From JAVJPJ01 sp040217295 (GTDB lineage Bacteria > Pseudomonadota > Alphaproteobacteria > Rhodobacterales > Rhodobacteraceae): a stretch of DNA of 9,656 nt. The notes beneath the pieces are model-generated. The model had not been told where the DNA came from and searched no databases. It saw only the letters and a list, made by a program, of their open reading frames with translations. Made by a program: the position numbers and the translations under genes. How positions within the stretch are numbered: the first letter of the stretch is position 1; the number at the start of each line of letters is the position of its first letter. Location: assembly GCA_964460185.1 (NCBI GenBank), contig CAYWTM010000124.1, positions 1 to 9,656 of the forward strand, given 5' to 3'. Below are positions 1-6,798 of this stretch, piece after piece.

Positions 1-3000
1 TTGGCCAAGAACACCGCAAAGATCAGCGCCAGCGCCGTCAGCGTCTGCTCCCCCCCCGACAGCAGCGACAGCGTCGAGAGTTTCTTGCCCGGCGGCTGGC
101 ACAAGATCTCCAGCCCCGCTTCCAGCGGGTCGTCGGATTCCACCAGCACCAGCCGCGCCTCGCCGCCGCCGAAAAGATGCGTGAACAGCTTGGCGAAATT
201 GCTGTTCACCTCGTCGAAGGCCGATAGCAGACGCTCGCGGCCTTCCTTGTTCAATGACGCGATACCCGACCGCAGCTTGGCGATGGCTTCCTCGAGGTCG
301 GTCTTCTCGGCGGCGAGTGCATCACGTTCCTCCTGCACCTCGCGCGCGTCTTCCTCCGCCCGCAGGTTCACCGCGCCCAGGGCATCCCTTTGACGGCGCA
401 GGCGATGCACGTCCGCCTCGATCACGTCCGACGACGGCATCGGGTCGGGCAGGTCGCCCAGGGTTTCGCGCAACTCTTCGGGCGATGTCTCCATCTCTTC
501 CGCGATCCGGGCCGCCGCTGCCTCCACTCCCTCACGCGCCGCATCCCGGCGTGCCTCAGCTGCCGCACGCCCCTCGCGCGCATCGGACGCCAGGCGTTCC
601 GCCTCACGCTCGTTCGTCACGCATTGCCGCAACAGGCCCTCAGCCGTCGAAACCTGGTCCGACGCCTCGGCCTTGCGCGCCTCGGCGGTGCGGATCGTGC
701 CGGCCAGTCCTTCGCGCTTTTCGGCCAGATCGCCGGGTTTCAGGCGTGCGTCCTCAAGCGTCGTTTCGGTCTCCGCCCGGCGGGATTGCAGTTCGGCCAG
801 GCGAGAGGCCGCGCTTTCCAGACGCTTGGACCATCCGGCGATTTCTTCGCCGATCTTCACGATACGCGCCTGCCGACGCGCGCCGTCACGCTTGAGTTCG
901 TCATGGGCGGTACGGCGGGCCAGCATGGTCATCCGCGCGGCTTCGACCGTTGTGCGAATGTCTTCCAGACGCGCGCGGCAGGCCGCCAGATCCTCAAGCT
1001 CGTTGCGCGCGCCTTCGGACCGGGCCAATTCAGTCTCGGCCGCCTGGGCCTCATCCGCATGACGCGCGGCGGCGGCCTGAAGGGTTTCCAGCTTGCTGGT
1101 CAGAACACTGCGTTCGGCCTCGGCCCTGGACAGGGCGCGCGACGCATCGGCCAGCCTTGTGTCGGCATCGCGCCGCGCTGCCCGCGCGGCGGTATCGGCA
1201 TCGGCCAGCGCCCGCAGGCGAGTGGCGAGACTGTCATGGGCCTGGCGGGCCGTCGCAGCCACCGCGGCAGCCGCATCGCGTTCGCCCTGCATTTCGGTGA
1301 GCCGGTTGGCCTGTTCCAGCCGCCGCGCCGCCGACGAAACAGCATCTGCGGCAGCGACGGAATACCCATCCCAACGCCATAGGTCGCCTTCGCGGCTGAC
1401 GAGGCGCTGACCAGGTTGCAATCCCGCCTGCAGACGTGCGCCATCGGCCTGATCCACCAACCCGATCTGCGACAGACGGCGGGTCAGCAGCACCGGACCA
1501 GTTGCAACCTCGGAAATTGGCCGTGCCCCGGCGGGCAGGGCCGCGCTTGCGTCATAACCCGGCAGACCGGTCCAGCCGGTCGCGCCTGCAGTGATGGCCT
1601 CGCCGGCCTTGAGATCATCCGAAAGCGCGGCGCCCAATGCGGCTTCATAGCCTTTGGTCACGCTCATCCGATCAAGGATCTGATCGCCCGCACCGCGTTC
1701 GCGTTCCAGAAGACGGGTCAGCGCGGCGACCTCGGCCTCGATCGTCGCCGCCTTGCCCTCGGCATCGGCGCGGGCGGCCCGCGCCTCGGCCTCAAGTGTT
1801 TGCGCATCGGCACGCGCGGCTTCGGTTTCGGTCAGTGTCTGTTCGGCACGGGCCGCCAGATCGGTGGCCTGGCTGAGCGCCGTTTCCGCGATCTCGACAT
1901 CGCGGGCGATTGTCCCGAGCCGGTTGCCCGCTTCTTCGGCGGCCTGTGACGCGGATTGCGCTTCGGCCGCGTGGCGTTGACGAGCCTTTTGGGCGTCTGC
2001 AACCCGACGGTCAGCCGATTGATGACGGGCGGCCAGCCGCGCCGCTTCTTCGGTCGCCTCGGCGAGATCCTGTTCGCGCGTGCGCAGAACGGTCGCTGCA
2101 TCCTCTGCCTCGGCGAGGGCGGCCGCGAGGGCATCGTCATGTCCCTCGCTTTCGACAGTCAGGCCGTGACGTTCTTCTTCCAGTCGGTAAATCGTGTCGC
2201 CCGCATCGGCATTCAGCGCACCTTCGCGGTCGATGTCGTGGACCAACTGGTCGAGCCGGTTTTCCAGCGTCACCACTGCGTCACGGGCCCGCGCCATATC
2301 GGCATCAATCGAATCGCGTTCCACCATCAGGCGCTGCAAGACGGCGGCGGCGATGGCCTCTTCCTCACGCAGGGGTGGAAGCTTGCCTTCGGCGTGTTCG
2401 CGCTGTGAGGCGGCCTCGCGGGCCGCGGCCTCCAGCCGGGACGCGCCAGTCAGCGCGTTGCGCAAGACAGCCTCGGCCCTTTGTTCGGCCTGTTGTGCGT
2501 CGCGCCAGCGCAGATACAAAAGTAACCCCTCGACATGGCGCAGTTCGGCACCGATTTCGCGGTAGCGCTGCGCCTGCCGGGCCTGCCGCGCCAGCGTGGT
2601 CAGCTGCGTGGCCATCTGTTCCAGCACATCCTCGACCCGGGCGAGGTTGGTTTCGGCCCCTTTCAGCTTCAGTTCGGCTTCATGGCGGCGCTGGTAGAGG
2701 CCCGAGATTCCCGCCGCCTCTTCCAGCACCCGCCGCCGCGCCTTGGGCCGCGCGTTGATCAATTCCGAAATCTGTCCCTGACGCACCAGCGCCGGCGAAT
2801 GCGCCCCGGTCGAGGCATCCGCGAACAGCATCTGCACATCGCGCGCACGTACATCCTTGCCGTTCAGTTTGTACGCCGAACCGGCATCCCGCGTGATCCG
2901 ACGGGTGATGTCAATCATGTCTTCGTCATTGAACCCGGCAGGGGCCAGACGGTCCGTGTTGTCCATCTGAAGCACGACTTCCGCGAAGTTGCGGGCCCCC

Positions 3001-3215
3001 CGTGTGGCCGCCCCTGCAAAGATCACGTCATCCATGCCGCCGCCACGCATGGCCGTGGGACGGTTTTCACCCATGACCCAGCGCAGCGCTTCGAGCAGGT
3101 TGGATTTCCCGCAGCCATTGGGCCCGACAACACCGGTCAACCCGTTCTGGATCACCAGATCCGTCGGATCCACAAAGCTCTTGAAACCGTTCAGTCGCAA
3201 CCGCGTAAAGCGCAT
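1..3215 (-). CDS. smc: Chromosome segregation protein SMC (3' end beyond window)
   Basis: SMC is the ATPase of the bacterial condensin complex; with ScpA and ScpB it extrudes DNA loops and helps separate sister chromosomes. About 1071 codons are visible and the frame stays open to the window edge. The N-terminal head carries Walker A GPNGCGKS (residues 31-38) and the Q-loop GQI (Q148). A long Ala/Glu/Arg-rich coiled coil follows to about residue 515. A hinge lies near residues 520-625, including LWRWDGY, and a returning coil precedes the C-terminal head, whose signature LSGGEQ begins at residue 1052. Walker B and the D-loop should lie in roughly 80 missing residues, since alphaproteobacterial SMCs are about 1150 aa. 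The ATG at 3215 is preceded by AAGGA at nine bases' spacing and gives the canonical MRFTRLRLNGFKSF start. The gene is divergent from rsfS. The hinge is the short, divergent alphaproteobacterial type. No frameshift is evident: start, hinge and signature are all in one frame. Confidence 0.97.
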   Translation of the reverse strand, partial: MRFTRLRLNGFKSFVDPTDLVIQNGLTGVVGPNGCGKSNLLEALRWVMGENRPTAMRGGGMDDVIFAGAATRGARNFAEVVLQMDNTDRLAPAGFNDEDMIDITRRITRDAGSAYKLNGKDVRARDVQMLFADASTGAHSPALVRQGQISELINARPKARRRVLEEAAGISGLYQRRHEAELKLKGAETNLARVEDVLEQMATQLTTLARQARQAQRYREIGAELRHVEGLLLYLRWRDAQQAEQRAEAVLRNALTGASRLEAAAREAASQREHAEGKLPPLREEEAIAAAVLQRLMVERDSIDADMARARDAVVTLENRLDQLVHDIDREGALNADAGDTIYRLEEERHGLTVESEGHDDALAAALAEAEDAATVLRTREQDLAEATEEAARLAARHQSADRRVADAQKARQRHAAEAQSASQAAEEAGNRLGTIARDVEIAETALSQATDLAARAEQTLTETEAARADAQTLEAEARAARADAEGKAATIEAEVAALTRLLERERGAGDQILDRMSVTKGYEAALGAALSDDLKAGEAITAGATGWTGLPGYDASAALPAGARPISEVATGPVLLTRRLSQIGLVDQADGARLQAGLQPGQRLVSREGDLWRWDGYSVAAADAVSSAARRLEQANRLTEMQGERDAAAAVAATARQAHDSLATRLRALADADTAARAARRDADTRLADASRALSRAEAERSVLTSKLETLQAAAARHADEAQAAETELARSEGARNELEDLAACRARLEDIRTTVEAARMTMLARRTAHDELKRDGARRQARIVKIGEEIAGWSKRLESAASRLAELQSRRAETETTLEDARLKPGDLAEKREGLAGTIRTAEARKAEASDQVSTAEGLLRQCVTNEREAERLASDAREGRAAAEARRDAAREGVEAAAARIAEEMETSPEELRETLGDLPDPMPSSDVIEADVHRLRRQRDALGAVNLRAEEDAREVQEERDALAAEKTDLEEAIAKLRSGIASLNKEGRERLLSAFDEVNSNFAKLFTHLFGGGEARLVLVESDDPLEAGLEILCQPPGKKLSTLSLLSGGEQTLTALALIFAVFLA

Positions 3216-3262
3216 GGCCTGTTTTCCTTGGTCATTGCCCCGCTGACGGGCCCGCCTTTGGG

Positions 3263-3298
3263 ATCATATCCTACCCTGCAGTCTGCTGCCCGAGTCAA
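3263..3298 (-). promoter_or_regulatory. Candidate sigma-70-type promoter for smc
   Basis: Read on the minus strand, TTGACT (3298-3293) is a good -35 match. Two -10-like hexamers lie downstream: TAGGAT (3273-3268, spacer 19) and TATGAT (3268-3263, spacer 24). The first has the better spacing and the second the better sequence, so the match is imperfect. The site lies about 50-80 bases upstream of the smc ATG and nothing else in this strand and position needs a promoter. Confidence 0.35.
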
Positions 3299-3400
3299 CG
3301 CCTGAGCACTTTATATGGCCAGTTTTGAAAGTTTATCCCCAAGATATATTGCCTGGGTCAACATCTAGCGACCTGCCGATACCCCTTTTGGCACGGACGA

Positions 3401-3544
3401 ATCACTCCGGCCGCGCCCGATGCCACCTTGTCGGCCGATCTGGAACTGGCGGCGGATGGCGGGGTCGTTGCCCTGCTGCGCAATACGCCGGTCAGCGGCC
3501 TTCTGGGCGCCTCCGGGACCAAGCTGTTGCAGACATGCCGATGA
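3401..3544 (+). pseudogene. Coding-like remnant without a start codon
   Basis: One plus-strand frame through 3401-3544 reads as about 47 codons with the host's strong G/C third-position preference and ends in TGA at 3542-3544. The peptide (ATLSADLELAADGG, then VVALLRNTPVSGLLG, ending LLQTCR) looks like the C-terminus of a normal protein. Upstream the frame runs open only back to a TGA at 3326, through AT-rich sequence with no ATG or GTG and no ribosome binding site. An internal TTG at 3437 lacks a Shine-Dalgarno. The simplest reading is the 3' end of a gene whose front was deleted. I do not recognise the family. It could also be chance, since high-GC DNA often gives gene-like frames. Confidence 0.35.
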
Positions 3545-3558
3545 CGTTTCCCCGGTTA

Positions 3559-3587
3559 TTGAGATTACGAAGCGTCGATGCTATTTT
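3559..3587 (+). promoter_or_regulatory. Candidate sigma-70-type promoter for rsfS-rlmH
   Basis: TTGAGA (3559-3564) and TATTTT (3582-3587) are separated by exactly 17 bases. This is a better match than expected in DNA this GC-rich. Transcription would start near 3594 and give a leader of about 50 bases before the rsfS ribosome binding site. The whole element lies just downstream of the stop of the coding-like remnant, where a promoter for rsfS would be expected. Confidence 0.5.
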
Positions 3588-3629
3588 GGGCGTAGCCCGG
3601 CGCCGGGGACATGCAGGCGCAAACCCGAT

Positions 3630-3635
3630 AGGAGG
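3630..3635 (+). promoter_or_regulatory. Strong ribosome binding site deciding the rsfS start
   Basis: A perfect AGGAGG lies eight bases before an in-frame CTG (3644). The first in-frame conventional start, GTG at 3665, is 29 bases away and has no Shine-Dalgarno of its own. The same frame meets a TAG at 3629-3631, so no upstream ATG is possible. Confidence 0.65.
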
Positions 3636-3643
3636 ACACTGTC

Positions 3644-4060
3644 CTGACCGGACTGACCCAGGCAGTGGCGAGCCCCACTGCAAACAGTGCAGCAAGCCTG
3701 CACGAAACAGACGCAGCAACCAGCGAAGCGCTGCTTGCGCGTATTCTGACCTCACTCGATGATGACAAGGCCGAAGACGTCGTGCAGATCGACCTGCGCG
3801 GCAAGACCTCGATCGCCGATTCCATGGTGATCGCGACCGGGCGCTCGTCCCGGCAGGTTGCGGCCATATCCGAGAAACTGGTGGACAACCTCAAGCAGGA
3901 GTTCCGGATTTCATGCAAGGTCGAAGGCAAGGATGCCGGCGATTGGGTGCTGATCGATGCGGGTGACGTGATCGTCCACATTTTCCGGCCCGAAGTGCGT
4001 GAATTCTACCAGATCGAGAAGATGTGGATGCCTGCGGGCGGCACAGGCGCGACGCAGTAG
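3644..4060 (+). CDS. rsfS: Ribosomal silencing factor RsfS, probable CTG start
   Basis: RsfS binds protein uL14 on the 50S subunit, blocks joining of the subunits and so lowers translation in starvation. From CTG 3644 the product is 138 aa; from GTG 3665 it is 131 aa. Both are near the family length because the core domain starts later. The diagnostic core is clear: EDVVQIDLRGKTSIADSMVI, then the GRSSRQVAAI segment, then DWVLIDAGDVIVHIFRPEVR and FYQIEKMW near the C-terminus. CTG is preferred because it follows a perfect AGGAGG at eight bases, whereas GTG has none. The leading residues (TGLTQAVASPTAN) are not conserved, so homology cannot settle the start. The gene lies 18 bases upstream of rlmH, as in many bacteria, and the two are probably co-transcribed from the promoter near 3559. 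Confidence 0.95.
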   Translation: MTGLTQAVASPTANSAASLHETDAATSEALLARILTSLDDDKAEDVVQIDLRGKTSIADSMVIATGRSSRQVAAISEKLVDNLKQEFRISCKVEGKDAGDWVLIDAGDVIVHIFRPEVREFYQIEKMWMPAGGTGATQ

Positions 4061-4078
4061 CGGCGGGGCCTGGCGCCC

Positions 4079-4549
4079 ATGCGGGTCCATATCTGTGCCG
4101 TCGGGCGCCTTCGTGGCGGCCCGGAACAGCAGCTGATTGACGATTATCTGACGCGGTTCGACCGGACGGGTCGCGCGCTTGGCCTGACACTCGGCGGCGT
4201 TCAGGAAGTCGAGGACCGCAAAGGCGGGGGGATGGCGGCCGAGGCCGATCTGCTGCGCCGGTCGCTTCCCAAGACGGGGCGGCTTTGGGTTCTGGATGAA
4301 CGCGGCCAGACCCTCACCTCACCCGAATTTTCCGACAGATTGGGGGCCCTGCGCGATCAGGGCACCGGCGATCTGGCGATTTGCATCGGCGGGGCCGATG
4401 GCCTGCACCCCGATCTGCGAGCCGAATCCGACATGGCCCTGTCCTTTGGTCGGATGGTCTGGCCCCATTTGCTGGCGCGCGTGATGTTGAGTGAACAGCT
4501 CTATCGCGCAGCGTCGATCCTTGCCGGCAGCCCTTACCATCGCGCGTGA
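4079..4549 (+). CDS. rlmH: 23S rRNA (pseudouridine(1915)-N(3))-methyltransferase RlmH
   Basis: RlmH uses S-adenosylmethionine to methylate N3 of pseudouridine 1915 in helix 69 of 23S rRNA, acting on assembled 70S ribosomes. The 156-aa product matches the usual length (about 155). It is a SPOUT-fold methyltransferase with a trefoil knot. Visible family marks are the N-terminal MRVHICAVGRLR, the SAM-binding loop ICIGGADGL (residues 101-109), and the C-terminal LSEQLYRA (137-144) ending in PYHRA, which places conserved H154 and R155 at the active site. The ATG is 18 bases after rsfS, with only a weak GGGG as ribosome binding site, so translation may be coupled to rsfS. In related genomes as I remember them, peptidoglycan genes (envC, ctpA) often follow this pair. 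Here a convergent polysaccharide-export gene follows instead, with 12 bases between the two stop codons. Confidence 0.97.
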   Translation: MRVHICAVGRLRGGPEQQLIDDYLTRFDRTGRALGLTLGGVQEVEDRKGGGMAAEADLLRRSLPKTGRLWVLDERGQTLTSPEFSDRLGALRDQGTGDLAICIGGADGLHPDLRAESDMALSFGRMVWPHLLARVMLSEQLYRAASILAGSPYHRA

Positions 4550-4561
4550 ATGCGCCCCGTC

Positions 4562-5386
4562 TCAGCGGTTCAGGATATCTTGATGATACCGCCGCAACAG
4601 AACCAGCCCCAGCGCGAGCGGTATAAGCGACCAGGCCAGCACAAGCAGAACGGAAACATAATCAGGCTCATATCCGGGATAAACGCCCGCCCGAAACGCG
4701 CCCGTTATGTGAATCCACGGCAAATACCACATGTAGCCCTGCACGTTTTCCGGGAGGTTTTCGTAGAGGAAGATCACGCCTGCGACCAGAAACAGGGGCC
4801 GGGTGACGATGCCCCAGATCTGGCCCCAGGCCGGGAACAGCCCCACCAACAGGCAATTCAAGACCCCCAGTCCAAGCCCCAGCAGTCCTGCCATGCAGAC
4901 AGCCAGGATCATCGGGCCAAATTCCAGAATCGCCGTTGCGTCGGTGAATTGAAGGACCGCGAAAAAGACGATCACCAAAACCACCATCCCGGTCAGGAAA
5001 TTCAGCACGAACCGCGCCAGGATCGCGTCGATCCACGACACGGCGGGATAGAACAAGAGCGGCTTTGAAAACGTGATCGCGTTCTGCACCTGCCCGGCGA
5101 CGTTCGAGGCGATTGTGAACGGAAGAAATCCCGACGCGTAAAACAGCACGAACGAATTCCCGATTGGCGGGGTGCGTATGATCAGCGAAAACACCGCCGA
5201 CAGCACGATGATCGCGCCGATGGGTTCCACCAGGGCCCAGATATAGCCACCCGGGGTCCGCCCGTAGCGCGTCGACATTTCGCGCAACATCAGGGCCACG
5301 ATCGACCGCAGGCTGGCGAAGCGGCGTGACCTGTCGGATGCCTGGCCTTCCGGGCTTCGAGGCAAAGAGGGGTCTGTGGCGGTCAG
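4562..5386 (-). CDS. kpsM: Polysaccharide-export ABC transporter permease, KpsM/Wzm type
   Basis: This is the membrane subunit of an ABC-2 exporter that moves a finished polysaccharide, probably on a lipid carrier, across the inner membrane. About 270 aa, with six membrane segments, the usual KpsM topology. The hallmark N-terminus LMLREMSTRYG precedes GYIWALVEP, and the C-terminus ends GLVLLRRYHQDILNR. The partner ATPase is the kpsT-like gene at 6799. The start is uncertain. The coordinates use CTG 5386, which follows GGAG at six bases' spacing and gives 274 aa. Alternatives are TTG 5365 (267 aa), GTG 5299 (245 aa, cutting close to the conserved motif) and TTG 5431 (289 aa, no Shine-Dalgarno). 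An ATG at 5692 would overlap the divergent gene by over 200 bases with Arg/Gly-rich nonsense and is rejected. Its divergent placement from kpsE-kpsT is unusual. Confidence 0.9.
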   Translation of the reverse strand: MTATDPSLPRSPEGQASDRSRRFASLRSIVALMLREMSTRYGRTPGGYIWALVEPIGAIIVLSAVFSLIIRTPPIGNSFVLFYASGFLPFTIASNVAGQVQNAITFSKPLLFYPAVSWIDAILARFVLNFLTGMVVLVIVFFAVLQFTDATAILEFGPMILAVCMAGLLGLGLGVLNCLLVGLFPAWGQIWGIVTRPLFLVAGVIFLYENLPENVQGYMWYLPWIHITGAFRAGVYPGYEPDYVSVLLVLAWSLIPLALGLVLLRRYHQDILNR

Positions 5387-5482
5387 GGCGCTCTCCGTTT
5401 TCGGGCCGTTCTGATAGCCTTCACGCCGCAAAATATGTATGATATCAATGACAAGATCAAATGTCACGAGCAGGTCCGGAAA
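5387..5482. promoter_or_regulatory. AT-rich divergent control region of the kps genes
   Basis: This segment separates the preferred starts of kpsM and kpsE and contains a sharply AT-rich core (about 5429-5466). The core holds a perfect 8-base palindrome TGATATCA (5440-5447), closely followed by an inverted repeat TGACA-N8-TGTCA (5449-5466). On the minus strand, TTGATC (5460-5455) and CATATT (5437-5432) are 17 bases apart and could serve as a weak promoter for kpsM. On the plus strand TATGAT (5438-5443) is a fair -10 but has no matching -35. The palindromes could be operator sites; that is inference. Confidence 0.4.
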
Positions 5483-6787
5483 TTGACCGACGCAAAAGGA
5501 CCTCAAAAAAAGCCCCCTGCGCCCGGTCCCGGGACGACACGCCCCGCATTGCAGCCAGCCAAAGGCCCCGCGCCGGCCGCGTCCCCGCAAAAACCGGCAG
5601 TGCCGCTTCCTGCCGTGCCGCCGCCGCAAACGCAAAGCCACCCACCGCAATTCAAACCGGCCGCTCGCCCCGCCAGGGCAAAGCGCCGGCACTTTGGCCT
5701 GGCGCTATCGCTTCTGGTGCTTGTTGTTGCCCCCGTGGCCGTCGTGGCTTTCTACCTCTACTTGTTCGCGCAAGATCAGTACGCATCCAGCACCGGGTTC
5801 ACGGTTCGAACTGAAGAAACAGGATCCGCGACCGATATCCTGGGCGGGCTGTCCGGTTTCGCGGGATCTGGCGGCAGCGCCGATGGTGATATCCTTGTCG
5901 AATTCATTGTCAGCCAGGACCTGGTACGGCGGCTCAACCGGCGGCTCGATCTGGTGGCCCACTATTCTGCCTCCCATGAAACCGATCCGGTCTTTGCATT
6001 GCCAGCCGATGCCACGATCGAGGACCTGGTGTCCTACTGGCAGAGCGTGGTGCGGGTATCCTACAATCAGGGCAACGGCCTGATTGATCTGCGTGTTCTC
6101 GCGTTTGATCCCGTCACGGCACAAACGCTGGCCGAAGCGATCATTGAAGAGGGCCAGCAGCTGATCAACGAATTGAACGAGCAGGCCCGCTCGGACAGCA
6201 TACGTTTCGCGGCCGACGATCTGGAGGCGGCGCTGGCCCGGCTGCGCGGCGCGCGCCTGGCCCTGACCGATTTCCGCACCCGGACCCAGATCGTGGATCC
6301 GGCCTCCGACCTGCAGGGGCGGATGGGGGTTCTCAACAACCTGCAGCAGCAGCTGGCCGAAGCCCTGATCGAATTCGATCTCCTGTCGGAAAACACCACC
6401 AACCCCAACGATCCGCGCCTGGTTCAGGCCGCCCGGCGGATCGAAGTGATCCGCCAACGCATCCAGCAAGAACGTCTGACCTTCACCTCGGAAGATATCG
6501 GCCAGAACGGCGAGGACTATCCGACCCTGATGGCCGAATTCGAAGGTCTGGCCGTGGATCGCGAGTTTGCCGAGGAAAGTTATCGCGCGGCGCTGACCGC
6601 GCTTGATGTGGCGCGCACAAATTCCGCCCGCCAAAGTCGGTATCTTGCGGTTTTCATCCGCCCGACACAGCCCGAAAGCGCTGAATTTCCGCGCCGCGAG
6701 ATGATCATCGCCCTGACGCTTCTGTTCTTGTCACTGGGATGGGCCGTCATGGCGCTGATCTACTACAGCATCCGTGATCGTCAGTAG
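5483..6787 (+). CDS. kpsE: Capsule-export co-polymerase, KpsE/CtrB/BexC type (PCP family)
   Basis: This family sits in the inner membrane, forms a periplasmic coiled-coil assembly and couples the KpsMT exporter to an outer-membrane OPX channel. From TTG 5483 the product is 434 aa. Residues 1-70 are a Pro/Ala/Lys-rich, probably disordered cytoplasmic tail. One membrane segment spans about 71-95, followed by the family-typical SSTGFTVRTEE. The periplasmic domain contains a long helical, probably coiled-coil section rich in Glu, Ala, Leu and Gln (about 225-325). The second membrane segment is near 407-430, just before the C-terminus (YYSIRDRQ); a P-rich stretch (IRPTQPESAEFPRR) precedes it, as in Wzz-like proteins. 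The TTG has AGCAGG eight bases upstream. An ATG at 5435 gives 16 more residues (450 aa), but it lacks a ribosome binding site and would translate the AT-rich control region. kpsT follows 11 bases after the stop. Confidence 0.88.
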   Translation: MTDAKGPQKKPPAPGPGTTRPALQPAKGPAPAASPQKPAVPLPAVPPPQTQSHPPQFKPAARPARAKRRHFGLALSLLVLVVAPVAVVAFYLYLFAQDQYASSTGFTVRTEETGSATDILGGLSGFAGSGGSADGDILVEFIVSQDLVRRLNRRLDLVAHYSASHETDPVFALPADATIEDLVSYWQSVVRVSYNQGNGLIDLRVLAFDPVTAQTLAEAIIEEGQQLINELNEQARSDSIRFAADDLEAALARLRGARLALTDFRTRTQIVDPASDLQGRMGVLNNLQQQLAEALIEFDLLSENTTNPNDPRLVQAARRIEVIRQRIQQERLTFTSEDIGQNGEDYPTLMAEFEGLAVDREFAEESYRAALTALDVARTNSARQSRYLAVFIRPTQPESAEFPRREMIIALTLLFLSLGWAVMALIYYSIRDRQ

Positions 6788-6798
6788 GGTCCGCGGCC

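Larger units (their letters stand above)
3216..3643. other. Divergent intergenic region between smc and rsfS
   Basis: This 428-base stretch has no convincing complete gene. From the smc side it holds the smc ribosome binding site and candidate promoter, then an AT-rich segment (about 3298-3395). A GC-rich, coding-like stretch with no start codon follows (3401-3544), then a good promoter match facing rsfS (3559-3587) and the rsfS leader. An open frame crossing it from 3325 gives a compositionally odd protein unlike any family I know, overlaps rsfS out of frame, and is not called. No RNA gene, strong hairpin or terminator was seen. Confidence 0.6.

Noticed and set aside
390..3305. Several long plus-strand open frames opposite smc (for example 390-1382, 1910-2758, 2535-3305)
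   Set aside because: They are Arg/Pro/Ser-rich reading shadows of the minus-strand smc gene, whose frame contains all SMC motifs. They have no family features of their own.
3325..3350. TTGAAA and TATATT in the AT-rich intergenic stretch as a plus-strand promoter
   Set aside because: The spacer is only 14 bases, too short for a sigma-70-type promoter, and a better match lies closer to rsfS at 3559-3587.
3325..3762. Open frame of 145 codons from the smc-rsfS intergenic region into rsfS
   Set aside because: Composition is unlike a real protein, there is no ribosome binding site, and it overlaps rsfS out of frame.
5387..5692. N-terminal extension of the permease to ATG 5692
   Set aside because: The extra residues are Arg/Gly/Cys-rich nonsense antisense to the kpsE-like proline-rich tail, and KpsM proteins are about 260 aa, beginning just before the LREM motif.
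5705..6634. Minus-strand open frame of 309 codons opposite the kpsE-like gene
   Set aside because: It is an antisense shadow. The plus strand has two membrane segments and the PCP layout, while the minus product resembles no family.
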